From JAMXLO01 sp963719805 (lineage in GTDB: Bacteria; Pseudomonadota; Alphaproteobacteria; Acetobacterales; Acetobacteraceae), in contig CAVRDF010000002.1 in NCBI GenBank assembly GCA_963719805.1, positions 186,001-250,000 on the forward strand: a stretch of DNA of 64,000 nucleotides. Reading direction: 5' to 3'. Numbering within the stretch: position 1 is the stretch's first letter; the number at the start of each line of letters is the position of its first letter. The notes below the pieces were generated by a model. That model ran no database searches, was not told where the DNA came from, and saw only the letters and a list, made by a program, of their open reading frames with translations. Positions 35,749-46,315 of this stretch are shown here, piece by piece. The translations under genes and the position numbers were made by a program.

Positions 35749-38427
35749 TCACTCCACGTAGAGCAGATCGATCTCCTCGAGCCTCGGCAGGAGGACGCTG
35801 TTGTCGGTCAGCGTCAGCGCGCCGTGCACTTGCGAGCGGACTTTCGTCACCTTTTGCTCGGGGCGAAAAGTGATGCGGACGTTCTCCGCCGGCACGGGCG
35901 TCTCCTTGCCCGCGGTCGACGCATAGGCCCAATTCATCAGCGCGAGGCCGTGGCGGCCTTTGTTTTCCAGCGGCACGGCTTCGACGAGCGGCTCGGAAAT
36001 ATCCAACGCGAGCTTCCGCGAAACGGCGGGCTGCGCGATGAGCGCGCGCAGTGCGGGATCGAAGTCCGCGTGCATGTCGTAATCCGCGCGGCGGACCTTC
36101 GCGGAATAGCTGAGCCCCGCCCAGAGCCCGGCGACGATGACCTCGCCTTTGCCGTACGCGTGCCGCACGAGGGCCGTCTTGCCATCGGCAAACTTCGCGA
36201 GCGGCTCGAGCCCTTCCTCCAGCGCCTCGCGGCCGATCGACGCCTGCAATTTCGCTCCGCCAAACTCGAAGGCCGCGCCGGCGGGGACGTTCGCCTCGGT
36301 CATCGGCTTGAAGTCCGTCGCCTTGTACGGCTCGACGCTGCCCCAGCTCTCCAGCTTCCGCTCACCGAGCCCGAACATCTCGTTCAACGCGGTCGCCGGC
36401 TGGTTGGCTTCGTCGCGCGAAAGCCCGAGCGCGTCGGTCCAGAGCGTGCCGCCGTTGCGCACCCACATCTCGACTTGCGCAGCGGCATCGCGGCGCAGAT
36501 TTGGGCCGATGATGTAGAGCACCTTGAAGCGGTCGAGCTTGCCCTCGGCGAGTTGCTGCTCGCTCAAAATCGCGACCGGGACGTGCGCATGGGCGAGCGC
36601 GAGGTAGACCCATTTCGCGTCTTCAAACGCAGTCACGCCGAGCGCCGATCCCCTGCCCCAGATCTCCGACGAACGCGGCGAGACGAACGCGACTTCCGGC
36701 TCGTGCTCGAACTTCGCGCCGTACAGAAAATCCTCGCCGCGCCCGAGGAATTGCGCCGCGTGCGCCACGCGCCCGAGCAGCTCGGGCGACTGCGAGAAGC
36801 TGTCGCCTTTCGCGTAATCCGGCCCGTACGTGTACCACTCGAAGACCCGCACGCCGCGCGCGACCAGCGTGAGCATGCGCTGCGCCGGCGCGCCGCGATG
36901 CGGCTTCACGAGGCTCCCCATCGGCATCTCGTGGCGGGCCGCGATGCCGCGCCCGATGTCGCCGAGATACGACTCCCATTGCCACGAACGCGGGTCGCGA
37001 TTCGAAGTCTCGAAGACGAACGCGGTGTTCGCGCCGAGGTCGTAAAACTCATGCCAGTCCAGGCTCGAACCGCTCCAGCTCGGCGTCGGCCCTTGCATGG
37101 CGTAGAGCAGGATGCCGGCCTTCTTGAACGCGCGCGCGGGCTCCGGAAAGACCTGGCCCGTGGCGTACGTCATGAAGCGCGCGGTGTAGTAATAGCGCAG
37201 CGCCTCGGCGGCATTCGCCGGCTCCGGCGGCGGCGGCGCCTTGGCTCCTTTCACCTTCGGCGGACCCCAGATGTCGAACGGCTTCACCTCGTCCCACGAC
37301 TTCGCGCCGAGCTCGGCGAGCGGGACTTTTTGCGTGCGCAGGTAGTCGCGAAACTTCGCCGCGCAACGCTCGCAGCGCACGATGTGATCTTTCGCGAACA
37401 CGCCGATCTCATCGGTCCACAGGCCCCAGTTTTCTTTCGCGCCGGTCGCCTTGTGCTCCTCGATCGCCCGCGCGGTGACGGTCTCCATGTTGGCCTTCAG
37501 CGCGGGATCGAATGGGCAGCCGTCGGGCTCCGGCTGGCCCGCGCGCGCGACTCCGAAGAAGTTCATCGGGCTGCCCGAGCCCGGCCCGCCCCAGTGGATG
37601 CGGCGGAACTGATCGCCAAAGCCGGCGACGTCGATCGGCTTCAGCGAATCGACCACGCCATTCACGCCGAGCATCTTCATCGAGCGGCATTCGTCGGCGA
37701 GCATCTCGGGATTGCAGAAGCGCACGCCGTAACCCGAGCCGGCGCTCTTGCCGGTGGCCGCGCTTTCGCCATAACCGCCGAGATGGCCGATGATCCCGAA
37801 CTGCTTCGGCAGCACGGCGTCCTTCGGCGTCACCTTTTCGAGCGCCTCTCGCCGGGCGCGCGCGTGTTCCGAGAGTCCCTGCAACGCGCCGGCAAACTCC
37901 GGATTCGCGCCGCCGCGGCCATCGAGTTGCCGGCCGGGAAACGCAAAGCCGGCCGTGGCTCCTTTCGGCGCGTCTTCCTTGAACGTCTTGAACACCTTGC
38001 CCTTCTCGGCGAACTCGAATTGCACCGTCGTCGACATGATCGGCGGCAGCGCGACCTTCTTGCCGGCGGTCTTGTCCACAGGCGCACCGGGACTCACGAC
38101 GACCGACGGATAGGTCCACGAGCCGGCGCGCCCGATGACTTGCTCGAGCGGTGTCCACGCGCTCCATTCATTCAGCGCGAGATCGGCGTCGTTGGTTTCC
38201 GCGAGGAATTCCCCGCGCGTGACGGTGCCGCCGAGCCCCTCGCCGCCGCGCCGCCACGTCACGTGGAGCTTCTCGGTCGCCGGCTCGACGCGAATGACGC
38301 GGACGCGCATCGCCATGCGCTGGATGGAAGCGGCGGCTTGCTTGGCCGGGGTGTCGCCGAGGTCGACTTGCTCCTGCGCGGCGGCGGAATGGGTGAAAAG
38401 GCAGGCGAGGAGTGCGAGAGTTTTCAT
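35749..38427 (-). CDS. Secreted GH42/trimerisation-domain-like protein, 892 aa
   Basis: Signal peptide MKTLALLACLFTHSAAAQEQ. A beta-rich N-terminal domain (about 30-230) precedes an alpha/beta barrel-like middle (FGIIGHLGGYGESA, MKMLGVNGVVDSL, NWGLWTDEIGVFAKDHIVRC). The C-terminal third has VLYIIGPNLRRDAAAQVEMW and GGTLWTDALGLS, the class-I glutamine-amidotransferase-like fold of the beta-galactosidase trimerisation domain. I read it as a distant GH42-type glycoside hydrolase or binding protein, exported. The ATG at 38427 is the start; a longer 1,567-codon frame arises only because a frameshift fuses it to the upstream gene. Substrate unknown. Confidence 0.6.
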   Translation of the reverse strand: MKTLALLACLFTHSAAAQEQVDLGDTPAKQAAASIQRMAMRVRVIRVEPATEKLHVTWRRGGEGLGGTVTRGEFLAETNDADLALNEWSAWTPLEQVIGRAGSWTYPSVVVSPGAPVDKTAGKKVALPPIMSTTVQFEFAEKGKVFKTFKEDAPKGATAGFAFPGRQLDGRGGANPEFAGALQGLSEHARARREALEKVTPKDAVLPKQFGIIGHLGGYGESAATGKSAGSGYGVRFCNPEMLADECRSMKMLGVNGVVDSLKPIDVAGFGDQFRRIHWGGPGSGSPMNFFGVARAGQPEPDGCPFDPALKANMETVTARAIEEHKATGAKENWGLWTDEIGVFAKDHIVRCERCAAKFRDYLRTQKVPLAELGAKSWDEVKPFDIWGPPKVKGAKAPPPPEPANAAEALRYYYTARFMTYATGQVFPEPARAFKKAGILLYAMQGPTPSWSGSSLDWHEFYDLGANTAFVFETSNRDPRSWQWESYLGDIGRGIAARHEMPMGSLVKPHRGAPAQRMLTLVARGVRVFEWYTYGPDYAKGDSFSQSPELLGRVAHAAQFLGRGEDFLYGAKFEHEPEVAFVSPRSSEIWGRGSALGVTAFEDAKWVYLALAHAHVPVAILSEQQLAEGKLDRFKVLYIIGPNLRRDAAAQVEMWVRNGGTLWTDALGLSRDEANQPATALNEMFGLGERKLESWGSVEPYKATDFKPMTEANVPAGAAFEFGGAKLQASIGREALEEGLEPLAKFADGKTALVRHAYGKGEVIVAGLWAGLSYSAKVRRADYDMHADFDPALRALIAQPAVSRKLALDISEPLVEAVPLENKGRHGLALMNWAYASTAGKETPVPAENVRITFRPEQKVTKVRSQVHGALTLTDNSVLLPRLEEIDLLYVE

Positions 38428-38471
38428 GAGGGAAGCAGGTATGAACGTTCGTAGCGCGAGTGCAGCGCAGT

Positions 38472-38635
38472 GGCCCCGGGTAGGGTGGGCGTCGCGCCCG
38501 CCGTCGAGGGCATCCTGCCCGAGAGCGGGCGAAGGCGGGGCGGAGCAGTTTCCTCGCGCGGCGCTCCACCGAAGAAACTTATGCTCGGGCAGGATGCCCT
38601 CGTTGGCGGGCGGGACGCCCACCCTACCCGGGGCC
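38472..38635. repeat. 52-bp near-perfect inverted repeat with 60-base loop
   Basis: Left arm 38472-38523 and right arm 38584-38635 are reverse complements with 3 mismatches in 52. The arms start GGCCCCGGGTAGGGTGGGCG and end GGGCATCCTGCCCGAG. The 60-base loop contains no gene. It lies in the gap between two minus-strand genes and could form a very stable hairpin, so it may be a terminator/processing element or a small non-autonomous mobile element (MITE/REP-like). Confidence 0.8.
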
Positions 38636-38678
38636 GCTTCGAAATTCGCGCTTCGGGTGATTTCATGATTTGGCAAAA

Positions 38679-40311
38679 TCACGCCGGCTGCGTTTCGCCC
38701 GGCCCGCCCGCGGCCACGTAACCGCGGCTCGCGCCGGTTGTCGTCCGGGCTGACCCAGAAGGCGTAGAGCTTGCCGCGCCTCAGCGTGAAACGAAACCGC
38801 ACCGGTTTACCCGCGACCGGCGCGAGCGTTGTCTCTCCCCACGAGACCGCCTGCCGCGTGGCGTCGGCGGAGACCGGCGCACACGCGGCCCTGGTGAAGG
38901 GCGCGATCGGCTCGCCTTTTTCATCGAGCACCTCCACGCGCAACTCCCCATGCGGCGCGTCGACGTTGACGAAAAGATGCTTGCCCGTGAACACCACCGG
39001 CCGCGTGGTGATCGAGCCCTCAACCTCGCCCGCCTCCAGCGAAGCAAAGCCGTCGCGACGCAGCGTGGCCAGCCCGGTCGAGCCGCCCGCCTCGCGATTC
39101 GCCGGTGTGCCCGAGCGGCCGCTGCAATAGAAATAGAGCTTGTCGCCCACGACAAGGCAGCCGCCGCCGGCCGACTGCACGTTGCCGTAATTCCAGTCGC
39201 CCTTCGTCTCCGACATCGGCAGGAACGGCGTGCGGTCGGGACGCGCGAAGTGGAAGCCGTCGCGGCTGAAGCCGAGGCAGACGTCGTTGAGCTCCGGGCG
39301 GCCGCTCTCCTCGGGCGCCTTGCCGCGCCAGAGCGTGAAGAGGCCGAGGATGACGCTCTCGTACGCGACGCCGTCGAGGTTCGTGAGCTGCGGCGGGAAC
39401 TTCGTGTCGTCGCGCGGCACGTCGAGCGTGTCGGCGCCGAGCCACCACGCGCGCGCGGTCTCTTCCCACGCCGCGTCGCGCACCGCGTCGTTGCACTCGA
39501 GATAGCGCCGGCAGCGGCCGACTTGCATCGTCGAGTCCTTGCGAATCCCGTACTCCCACTTCTTGCGAAACGGATTGCGAAAGACCGTGGAGCGCGGGTA
39601 GATCGCGCTGCTCTTCGCCACCACGTCGCCCCAGTGGATGCCATCCGCCGAGACGTGGATATGGAAGAGCCAGCTCCCCTTCCCGTCGACCTCCTCGCGG
39701 TGCGCGCGGAAGAGCTTCCAGCGCCGCGCCGGGTCGGTCTCTTCGTGATCGAGCCAGACGATCGCCGAGTCGCGGTCGCCGGTCGAAACGATGTTCGTGC
39801 CGGCCTGCACGTCGAGCTTCGGCTTCTCCCACGCGAGGCCGTCCTGCGAGATCGCATGGCACGTGCAGGCGCGATTGCTCCCCATGTACCACATCTTAAA
39901 GAGGCGGTCCTTGGGATCGTACCAGACGCCGTCGCTGTAGACCGAGGCCATCGGGAAATCGCCCTGCCGCTCCCACGGCTGATCGGGCCGAATCACCGGC
40001 CCGCCGGGATGATATTCCGCGCGATGAAAGACGCGCTCGAGCGTGCTCTTCTCGATGAGGAAATCGTCGACGAACAACTGCCGCCCCACGTCGATGTTCA
40101 CCACCGCCGGCGGCTGCTCGAGATACGGCGGCGTGGTGGGCAGATGCAGCTTCGTGTTGTTGCGAGCCGGCGGCCAGACCTTCGGCAGGCGGATGCCGTT
40201 GTAAAGCAACTCGCCCTCGCCCGCCGCGGACTCCGCGCCGCGCACGGAGTCGGTGAGCGCGAAAGCCGCCGCGCCGGCGACGCTGGTGATGCAGAATTCT
40301 CGACGCTTCAT
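38679..40311 (-). CDS. Secreted beta-propeller (GH43/GH32-like) protein
   Basis: About 543 residues. Exported by a signal starting MKRREFCITSVAGAAAFALT (an RR-containing, TAT-like N-terminus). Repeated bladed motifs typical of five-bladed propellers are seen: SVYSDGVWYDPKDRLFKMWY, KSSAIYPRSTVFRNPFRKKW, LGFSRDGFHFARPDRTPFLP, GGGCLVVGDKLYFYCSGRSG. A beta-sandwich domain follows, ending LRRGKLYAFWVSP. A one-base indel near 38,737 hides the true end (GASRGYVAAGGPGETQPA, stop at 38,679); the raw frame runs on into the next gene. Likely a carbohydrate-active or binding protein. Confidence 0.65.
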
Positions 40312-40450
40312 GGGGGAGCGCGCGCCCGATGAAGCGGACGCGCTGGTCGAGCAGAGTGCGCGGGCGTCTGGCGGGAAGCGAGAAGTTCGCAAGACGCGCC
40401 GCATGGTTTTTCGCTCGCCGCCGCGTGCGGTCGCGATAATTTCTGCGCCC

Positions 40451-40853
40451 ATGTGGTCTGCCCTGAAAAACTATACCGATGGCGCGCTCCTCTTCCTGCG
40501 CATCACCCTCGGCAGCTTCTTTCTGTACATCCACGGCTGGCCGATGCTCGCGGGCGGGCTGGCGCAAATGGAGGGCCGTCGGCGGCGCCATGCGGCACGT
40601 CGGCGTCACGTTTGGCCCCGGTTTCTGGGGCTTCCTGGCCGCGGCTTCGGAGTCGCTCGGCTGCCTCCTGTTCGTCATCGGCTTCGCCTTTCGCCCCTCC
40701 TGCCTCATGCTCTTCCTCACGCTCACCGTCGCCGCCATTTCCGACTACTACGGCGGCGGCTGGTCGCGCGCCGATCACGCGATCGAGATGGCGCTCGTCT
40801 TCTTCGCGCTCATGTTCGTCGGGCCGGGCAAATTCAGCTTCGACAAGGGCTAG
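40451..40853 (+). CDS. DoxX-family membrane protein (one frameshift)
   Basis: About 133 residues, four helices: ALLFLRITLGSFFLYIHGWP, FGPGFWGFLAAASESLGCLL, FVIGFAFRPSCLMLFLTLTV, and AIEMALVFFALMFVGPGKFS. This layout (G.R...G..F..HG..K first helix, PGKxSxD end) is the DoxX/DoxD small quinone-linked or stress-related membrane family. The frame breaks at about 40,570 in GCGCAAATGG; deleting one A rejoins GGLAQWRAVGGAMRHVG. Divergent from the propeller gene. Confidence 0.75.
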
Positions 40854-40867
40854 CCGCCGCGTCTGCC

Positions 40868-41528
40868 ATGCGCGTCATCGTCACCTGCGGGCCGAGCTAC
40901 GAGCCGGTCGACGAAGTCCGGCGGCTGACGAATTTCTCCACCGGCGAACTTGGCACCCTGCTCGCCGCCGCCCTCGTGCGCGCCGGCTACGAAACCGTCT
41001 GCCTCCGCGGCGTCGCCGCCACCTGGCCCGAGCGGCCCGCCGGCGCCGACGTGCGCCCCTTCACCACGAACGACGACCTCGCCGCGCAGCTCCAGTTGCT
41101 CAGCACGGAACAGCCGTGCGTCGCTTTTTTCCATACCGCCGCGCTGGCCGACTACCGCGTCGCGTCCATCCACGACGCCGGCGGGAATCGCGTCACTCGG
41201 AAAGAAAACACCCACCGACCTCGGAGCGCTCACCCTGCGGCTCGAGCCCGCCGGCAAAATCCTTCCCCAACTGCGCGCCTGGTTTCCCACCACCGTCCTC
41301 GTCGGCTGGAAGTACGAAGTCGACGGCACCCAGTCGCGAGCGATCTCCCGCGCCACCCAGCAGATCGCCCAGTGCCGCACCGACGCCTGCGTCCTCAACG
41401 GCCCCGCGTACGGCCCCGGCTTTGCCTTGCTGCACCCCGACGCCCGTCTCATTCCTTACGCCACGAAAACGCAGCTGTGCCATTACCTCGCCCGCGATTT
41501 CCTCCGGCGATTTATCGCGAAAAAGTGA
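40868..41528 (+). CDS. CoaB-like phosphopantothenate-cysteine ligase domain (one frameshift)
   Basis: About 220 residues. MRVIVTCGPSYEPVDEVRRL then TNFSTGELG, the DFP/CoaB signature for nucleotide and 4'-phosphopantothenate binding; FFHTAALADYRVASIHD carries the conserved A(V)ADYRP position. After a one-base insertion near 41,195 (CGGAAAGAAAAC) the frame resumes with KTPTDLGALTLRLEPAGKIL and VLVGWKYEVDG. The partner CoaC decarboxylase domain is absent, so this is a stand-alone CoaB-like protein. It ends 50 bases before the initiator tRNA. Confidence 0.75.
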
Positions 41529-41578
41529 ACTTTCGCTTGCAACGCCCCGCGGCCCGGCTAAGGTTGCCCTCTCGAAAT

Positions 41579-41652
<74 letters not shown>

Positions 41653-41837
41653 CCCCTTCCGGATTCCCGGAAGTGCCTCTGAATCAGCAGCTTGTCGTTC
41701 GCTCCTGATTTCCGGCTTCGCTCTCCCGACGAGAGCGTGTGCCTAAAATCCCTGCGTTGCGTGTGCCTAACCGGGGGAACGCGGCCGATTCAAAAATTCA
41801 GAGTTTTTGGACCAGCCGTGTTTCCCCATGAACACCA

Positions 41838-43152
41838 ATGGCAGCAATCTTCCTTCGTCGAAACGTCTGGTGGGTGCGTTTTTACCACCCTAAGACGCGA
41901 ATTCTTGTCCGCGAGAGCCTGGCGACGAGCGACCACGCCCGTGCAGAGCTGCTGCGCGAGAAGATCGAGCACCACGTCGCGCTGGAGCACCCGCGGCTCG
42001 GGGAGCTGCCGATTCCGACTCCGCTGCTTGAGTTTCTCGGGCGGGACGAGAGCGAACGAGTCGCGAAGGAAGCAAATCACTCGACCGCTTCTGCCTTACT
42101 CCCAGGAGCCCAGGAAGTCGAACCCCACCTTCCGCAGACTTCTCGTTCGGGCGGAACGCTGTCCATCGAAGAAGCGGTGCAATTCTACCTCAAATTCTGC
42201 GAGGATGACGAAAACGCCCCCCGCCAACTGCAGAATAAGATTTCCCTGTTCCGGGTGCTGCTCGGGTCTGATCGGATTGCAGGAAATTGCGCCCTTCCGA
42301 CGCAATCCGGCACAACCCACGCCACCGTTCTTCGCTGGTGATACGGTGGAGGCGCTCAGCCCGGACATTCTTCTGCGGTTCCTGAGCACCCTTCCACTCG
42401 CGGCGAAGACGAAACGTCACTACCGCGAGATTTTGCATCATTTTTTCGACGTCCTGTTGCGCTTGGGAAAGATCGAGGTAAAGAACCTGTACTGCCCAAA
42501 CCCGGTCGGGGCGTTGCCTGGGTTCACGTCGCGGAGCGCGGCGAAAGATATCATTTACCTTCGCGAGGACGAGATTCAGCGTCAGCTCTCTCTCCTATCG
42601 CCCCATCCCGAACTGCAGGTCGCGGCAGCGGTGATGATCTATGCCGGTCTGAGGCGGAGTGAAGTGCTGTGGTTGCCTCGGGAGAGTGTTGGGGACGGGG
42701 TTCAGTACCTTCGCGTCATCACGCGCGCCGACGCGAATGAGGACATCGAACGCCGCCTAAAGACGGGTGAGCGCACGGTCAGCGTCACCCCAGCACTGCG
42801 GCCGTATCTGGAGTGCCAACTAAAGCGATCCACCTCCGAATGGCTGGTTTCGAACCCCGACGGGAACCGCTGGAACGGCGACACCTTTCGTCAGAACCTC
42901 CGAGCGGTCAATCTAGTCCACGGCTTGACCTGGACCTCTCTTCATTACCGTCACACCTTCGCTACCGCTCGAGTGGCCGCGGGTTGGGCGTTGATGCGAA
43001 TTGCCCGCGAGATGGGAAATAGCGTCCGTGTGGTTGAAGAACACTACGCCGGGTTTATGCCACCGGAAGGCTGGGTTTCCTCCGCTCATGACGGCGACAA
43101 ACATGAGGCCTTGTCGCAGCCCTCTCACAGCATCGAACAACCAATCCTATGA
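41838..43152 (+). CDS. Tyrosine recombinase/integrase (one frameshift)
   Basis: About 437 residues. N-terminal arm-type region starts MAAIFLRRNVWWVRFYHPKT. A SAM-like core-binding domain follows (SIEEAVQFYLKFCEDD; FLSTLPLAAKTKRHYREILH). The catalytic domain has Arg in IYAGLRRSEVLWL, the HxxR region LHYRHTFATARVAAGWALMR (slightly atypical, His two before Arg) and the nucleophile Tyr in VVEEHYAGFMPPEG. A one-base insertion near 42,285 (GCAGGAAATT) splits the frame; removing a G joins SDRIA to EIAPFRRNP. It should integrate the element into the adjacent tRNA-fMet. Its stop overlaps the next ATG (ATGA). Confidence 0.85.
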
Positions 43153-44821
43153 ATTTACCCACGCCATATTGTTTCTCCCTCTCGTTTCGGTACGGAGCTG
43201 TGAGAGAACATAAAACAAATTGGAAGCGCCGATCCATTCCAGCTCGGACCCTCGGGAGAAATGGCCGGTTGAGCGAGGCGATCTTAACGGATGAGCCCCT
43301 ATGTGGTCTCCTAGTCGACCTCTCGTCGCTTCGACTTCCTCCGACAAAGATTCCGCTGATCTGGAAGGAGAGCAATTCCCCGGGCGACTGGAGCATCCGC
43401 CACATCTCCGCAGTTTCATCAGAAACAATCTGGCTTTGCAGAGACCCCGAAGTCCTCCTACTCGAAGGATTAATGAGTACGCGTCCAGCCTTAAAGTGCG
43501 TTTTCCTCGAACGTGCCTTGCATTCCAGGAGTATCAGTCGTCCGTCCTGGAGAACAGTGGGCTGGTTCTCATAGAGCATTGCCCCTCTTCTGCGACAAAT
43601 ATCCAACCGGGGCCGCTCGCCCCATCCCGCCTGATAACGGACGAACACGGAGACATTTGGGCGCCCCAACTTCTGCCCGCGGCTTTATGGCAGAAACTTT
43701 CGTTCCGGACCAACTCCGAAAACGCGGATCCCGTCTTGCGAAATCATGTAGTACGCGTCAACCCCGATGCCGCTGCGCCAACGACAACCCCCAACCATCC
43801 GCTACGATGGATGAACGTCGAAGAGGCACTTCGAGAGGCGGGATTGAGAATCGATCCTGGGGACGCTGTTCCGTACTGGAATCTACATCGACAACAACCA
43901 GTGAAGTTCACACACGCGATAGTGGAGAATCGGGGCCGCTTTATCGCTCGGTTCCCGGACTTCCACATGTTTACGGAAGGGGCGATTCTTCGCAGTGAAC
44001 CCGCAGAAAAATCCGAACTGTTGCTCGGCGACCGACCCGGATGGGACCTTCGTGAATGCATGGACGTGCTGCGAAGCAACCAGTTCGATGATGCATGGAT
44101 TGCTGACGTCCGTACCTCACATGTTTCGTTCTCGATTCTCGCGCGGTCGGCGGTGGCACCGAAGACAATTGGAGATGTTGTCATCAGGGTATTGCCGGCG
44201 GCGGAGGGAGGCGAAGAACGCACCTATCTCGTACGTAGTGATGACAGCGTTTTGATTCCGGCGTCCGCAGCTCGCAGACGATACCACCTACCGACGGAAG
44301 CGAACGTGTTTGGATGCTTGTACGGGCAGCCCGGGCTCAGTTCAGAGGACCTGACCCTCTACACTACTGAGCAGCTACTTCACAACTATGGCCCGCGCTT
44401 GGAAACGACTCGGGCGCGGAAGGCACGGCTCCGAGAACTGGGATTTCAGAAACTTCCGCGACGGATCGACGAGATGGACTGCGTTGCTCTTGAACTGTGG
44501 TGCCGCACGGAATTAGACCGAAGGGAGTTTCTAAGCGACGGCTTCCTGCCGCTGGCGCAAGCATGGCGGCAGGCGAACCTGCCCGCTCTTCACTCCCGCA
44601 ACGGCAGAACGCTCCTCGGCGAACTTCGTTCACGCGGGCTGATCGAAGAGCGGTTGCTTAAGCAGGAACTCTGGTGCAGGCCAATCGACATCCACCCGCT
44701 ACTGCACGACGGAGCGCTTAGGAAACTCGTCTTTTCCTCGAAGCGGAGCTACCAAGTCGCGGTGACCCTCGCGACCGACTCCGAGGCCTCGGACCGCTTG
44801 CGGCTGGAACAGTTCCAGTAG
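43149..44821 (+). CDS. Unknown gene translationally coupled to the integrase
   Basis: An ATG at 43149 overlaps the integrase stop. The frame from it reads MNLPTPYCFSLSFRYGAVRE, later CGLLVDLSSLRLPPTKIPLI and SSETIWLCRDPEVLLLEGLM, and stops at 43,574. A second frame, open from 43,301, carries on to 44,821 with good coding character (LITDEHGDIWAPQLLPAALW, NVEEALREAGLRIDPGDAVP, GFQKLPRRIDEMDCVALELW). Together they make about 555 residues with a frame change somewhere in 43,300-43,570. I do not recognise any domain. The C-terminal 120 residues are helical and basic. Position suggests a conserved integrase accessory or cargo gene. Confidence 0.5.
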
Positions 44822-45074
44822 CAGCCGGGAAAAGCGAACCGCTTGATCAGGTGGGTTCCAGCGAAATGTCCGAAGATGCTTTAGCCTTTTTCTGGTTGCG
44901 GAGCTTGTGTGCTTTCGCCACCAAATCCAGAAGTGATGTGATCTTCAGGCGCTTCGGCTTTAGAGCTTTCGGATCTGACAATAACGAAGCATTGGGCGGA
45001 ACCACTGCAATGTAATCTCTTTCGCAATTGAAACGAGTGACCGTCCACCCAAGCTTGACGATGCTCTGCTCTAA

Positions 45075-46315
45075 GGAACCGCTGAATAAAGGGGCGATCG
45101 TTGGCGTCTCGCCCTCGGACAGGAAAATTAAAAAAATCGGCGGCTTGGTTTTCCTCATTTCCGGTTCTCGGAAGGCGTGGCGCAACCCTGGCAGGCCGGC
45201 ACCGCGGAACGCAAGGGCGCGGCCAGAACGTTTTGCGGGAGTTGGGAAGGCCCTCGGATGCGGGATCATCGCTCAAGCAAGCAGCGCACGCTTGGCTAAC
45301 ACGAGATTGGCCAAGGCGAAGAGAGTTTGCAACTGCGCGAGGTTCTTGGCCAGGCCCCGGTAGCGCGCTTTCCGATGCCGAAAGAGGTTTTTGATGATAT
45401 GGAAAGGATGCTCCACGAAGGCCCGGACTTGCGCCTTCACTTTCTCCAGTTGCACGGTCGCCTCCTTCAGTGGTCCTTCCTTCATCGCTTTGATCTTCCC
45501 GCGCTTCGCCGCGACGATGAAGTTCACCTGCGGATGCTTCGCTTGGATTTCCTTCCGCTTTTCGACCCCGATGTAACCGGCATCCAGGAAGGCCGTTTTT
45601 TCTTCGCCGTGCAACAAGGCGTGGGTCTCGGCAATGTCGGACACGTTCGCCGCCGTGGCCGTGACGGTATGGACCAGGCCCGAGTCCGCATCAGCGCCGA
45701 TGTGCGCTTTCATTCCGAAATACCATTGGTTGCCCTTCTTGGTCTGGTGCATTTCGGGGTCGCGCTCCTTCTGCTTGTTCTTGGTCGAAGAGGCGGCGGC
45801 AATGATGGTGGCATCGACGATCGTCCCTTCTTTCATCAGAAGTTGGCGCTCTTGGAGCAGCGCGCCCACCTCGGCGAACATGCGCTCCGTCAACTTATGC
45901 TCTTCAAGCAAATGCCGAAACTTGAGCAAGGTCGTGGCATCGGGCACGGACTCCACACTCAAGTCGATCCCCGCAAAGAGGCGCATGGCCTGACTGTCGT
46001 AGATCGTGTCCTCGAGCGCTTCGTCGGCCAGCCCATACCACTGCTGGAGGAAGTAAATGCGCAGCATGCGCTCAATCCCGATCGGGGGACGACCCCGCCG
46101 GCCGGTGGGGTAATGCGGCTCGATGAGCGCCGCCAGGCGCGCCCACGGCACGACCCGCTCCATTTCCCCGAGGAACTTTTCGCGCCGGGTCGTCTTCTTT
46201 TTTCCGGCGAATTCGGCTTGGGCGAAGCTGGGTTGGTGGAGCATGCAAAAACTTAGCTAATCACGGTTGTAAACCAAGCGTAAACTGAGCGCATTCCGAT
46301 TAAATCAGCGTTTCC
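45075..46315 (-). mobile_element. IS5-family insertion sequence, copy A (1,241 bp)
   Basis: Bounded by CTAA target duplications at 45,071-45,074 and 46,316-46,319 (the YTAR type typical of IS5). Terminal inverted repeats: left GGAACCGCTGAATAAA, right (reverse complement) GGAAACGCTGATTTAA, 13 of 16 identical. It carries one transposase gene on the minus strand and interrupts the relaxase-like gene. It differs from copy B by one synonymous base (about 46,035) and one missing C near 46,261. Confidence 0.92.
45273..46244 (-). CDS. IS5-family transposase (copy A)
   Basis: 323 residues with the DDE/RNase-H-like fold of IS5: HTH-bearing N-terminus (EKFLGEMERVVPWARLAALI), first Asp in IVDATIIAAASSTKNKQKER, second Asp in KTAFLDAGYIGVEKRKE, and the YREK-like C-terminal region with Glu (RAFVEHPFHIIKNLFRHRKA). 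The MHQTKKGNQWYFGMKAHIGA segment is diagnostic of the IS5/IS1031-type group. Intact frame, ATG start at 46244, likely active. Protein identical to copy B. Confidence 0.95.
   Translation of the reverse strand: MLHQPSFAQAEFAGKKKTTRREKFLGEMERVVPWARLAALIEPHYPTGRRGRPPIGIERMLRIYFLQQWYGLADEALEDTIYDSQAMRLFAGIDLSVESVPDATTLLKFRHLLEEHKLTERMFAEVGALLQERQLLMKEGTIVDATIIAAASSTKNKQKERDPEMHQTKKGNQWYFGMKAHIGADADSGLVHTVTATAANVSDIAETHALLHGEEKTAFLDAGYIGVEKRKEIQAKHPQVNFIVAAKRGKIKAMKEGPLKEATVQLEKVKAQVRAFVEHPFHIIKNLFRHRKARYRGLAKNLAQLQTLFALANLVLAKRALLA

Noticed and set aside
35749..40452. A single 1,567-residue protein on the minus strand
   Set aside because: It is two secreted proteins fused by a one-base indel near 38,737. 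The second has its own signal peptide at 38,427 and the first has a natural end (GGPGETQPA, stop at 38,679) in the neighbouring frame.
43149..43574. Similarity of IWLCRDPEVLLLEG to the ENPxVLE block of DUF2399/Wadjet-type proteins
   Set aside because: The expected following blocks (CTEGxPS, GDFDxxG) are absent in all frames.
43055..43669. Minus-strand frame with an LECKAR segment, briefly considered as a PD-(D/E)xK nuclease
   Set aside because: It lies opposite the integrase end and its coupled gene; the rest of the frame lacks nuclease pattern, and the ATGA coupling favours the plus strand.
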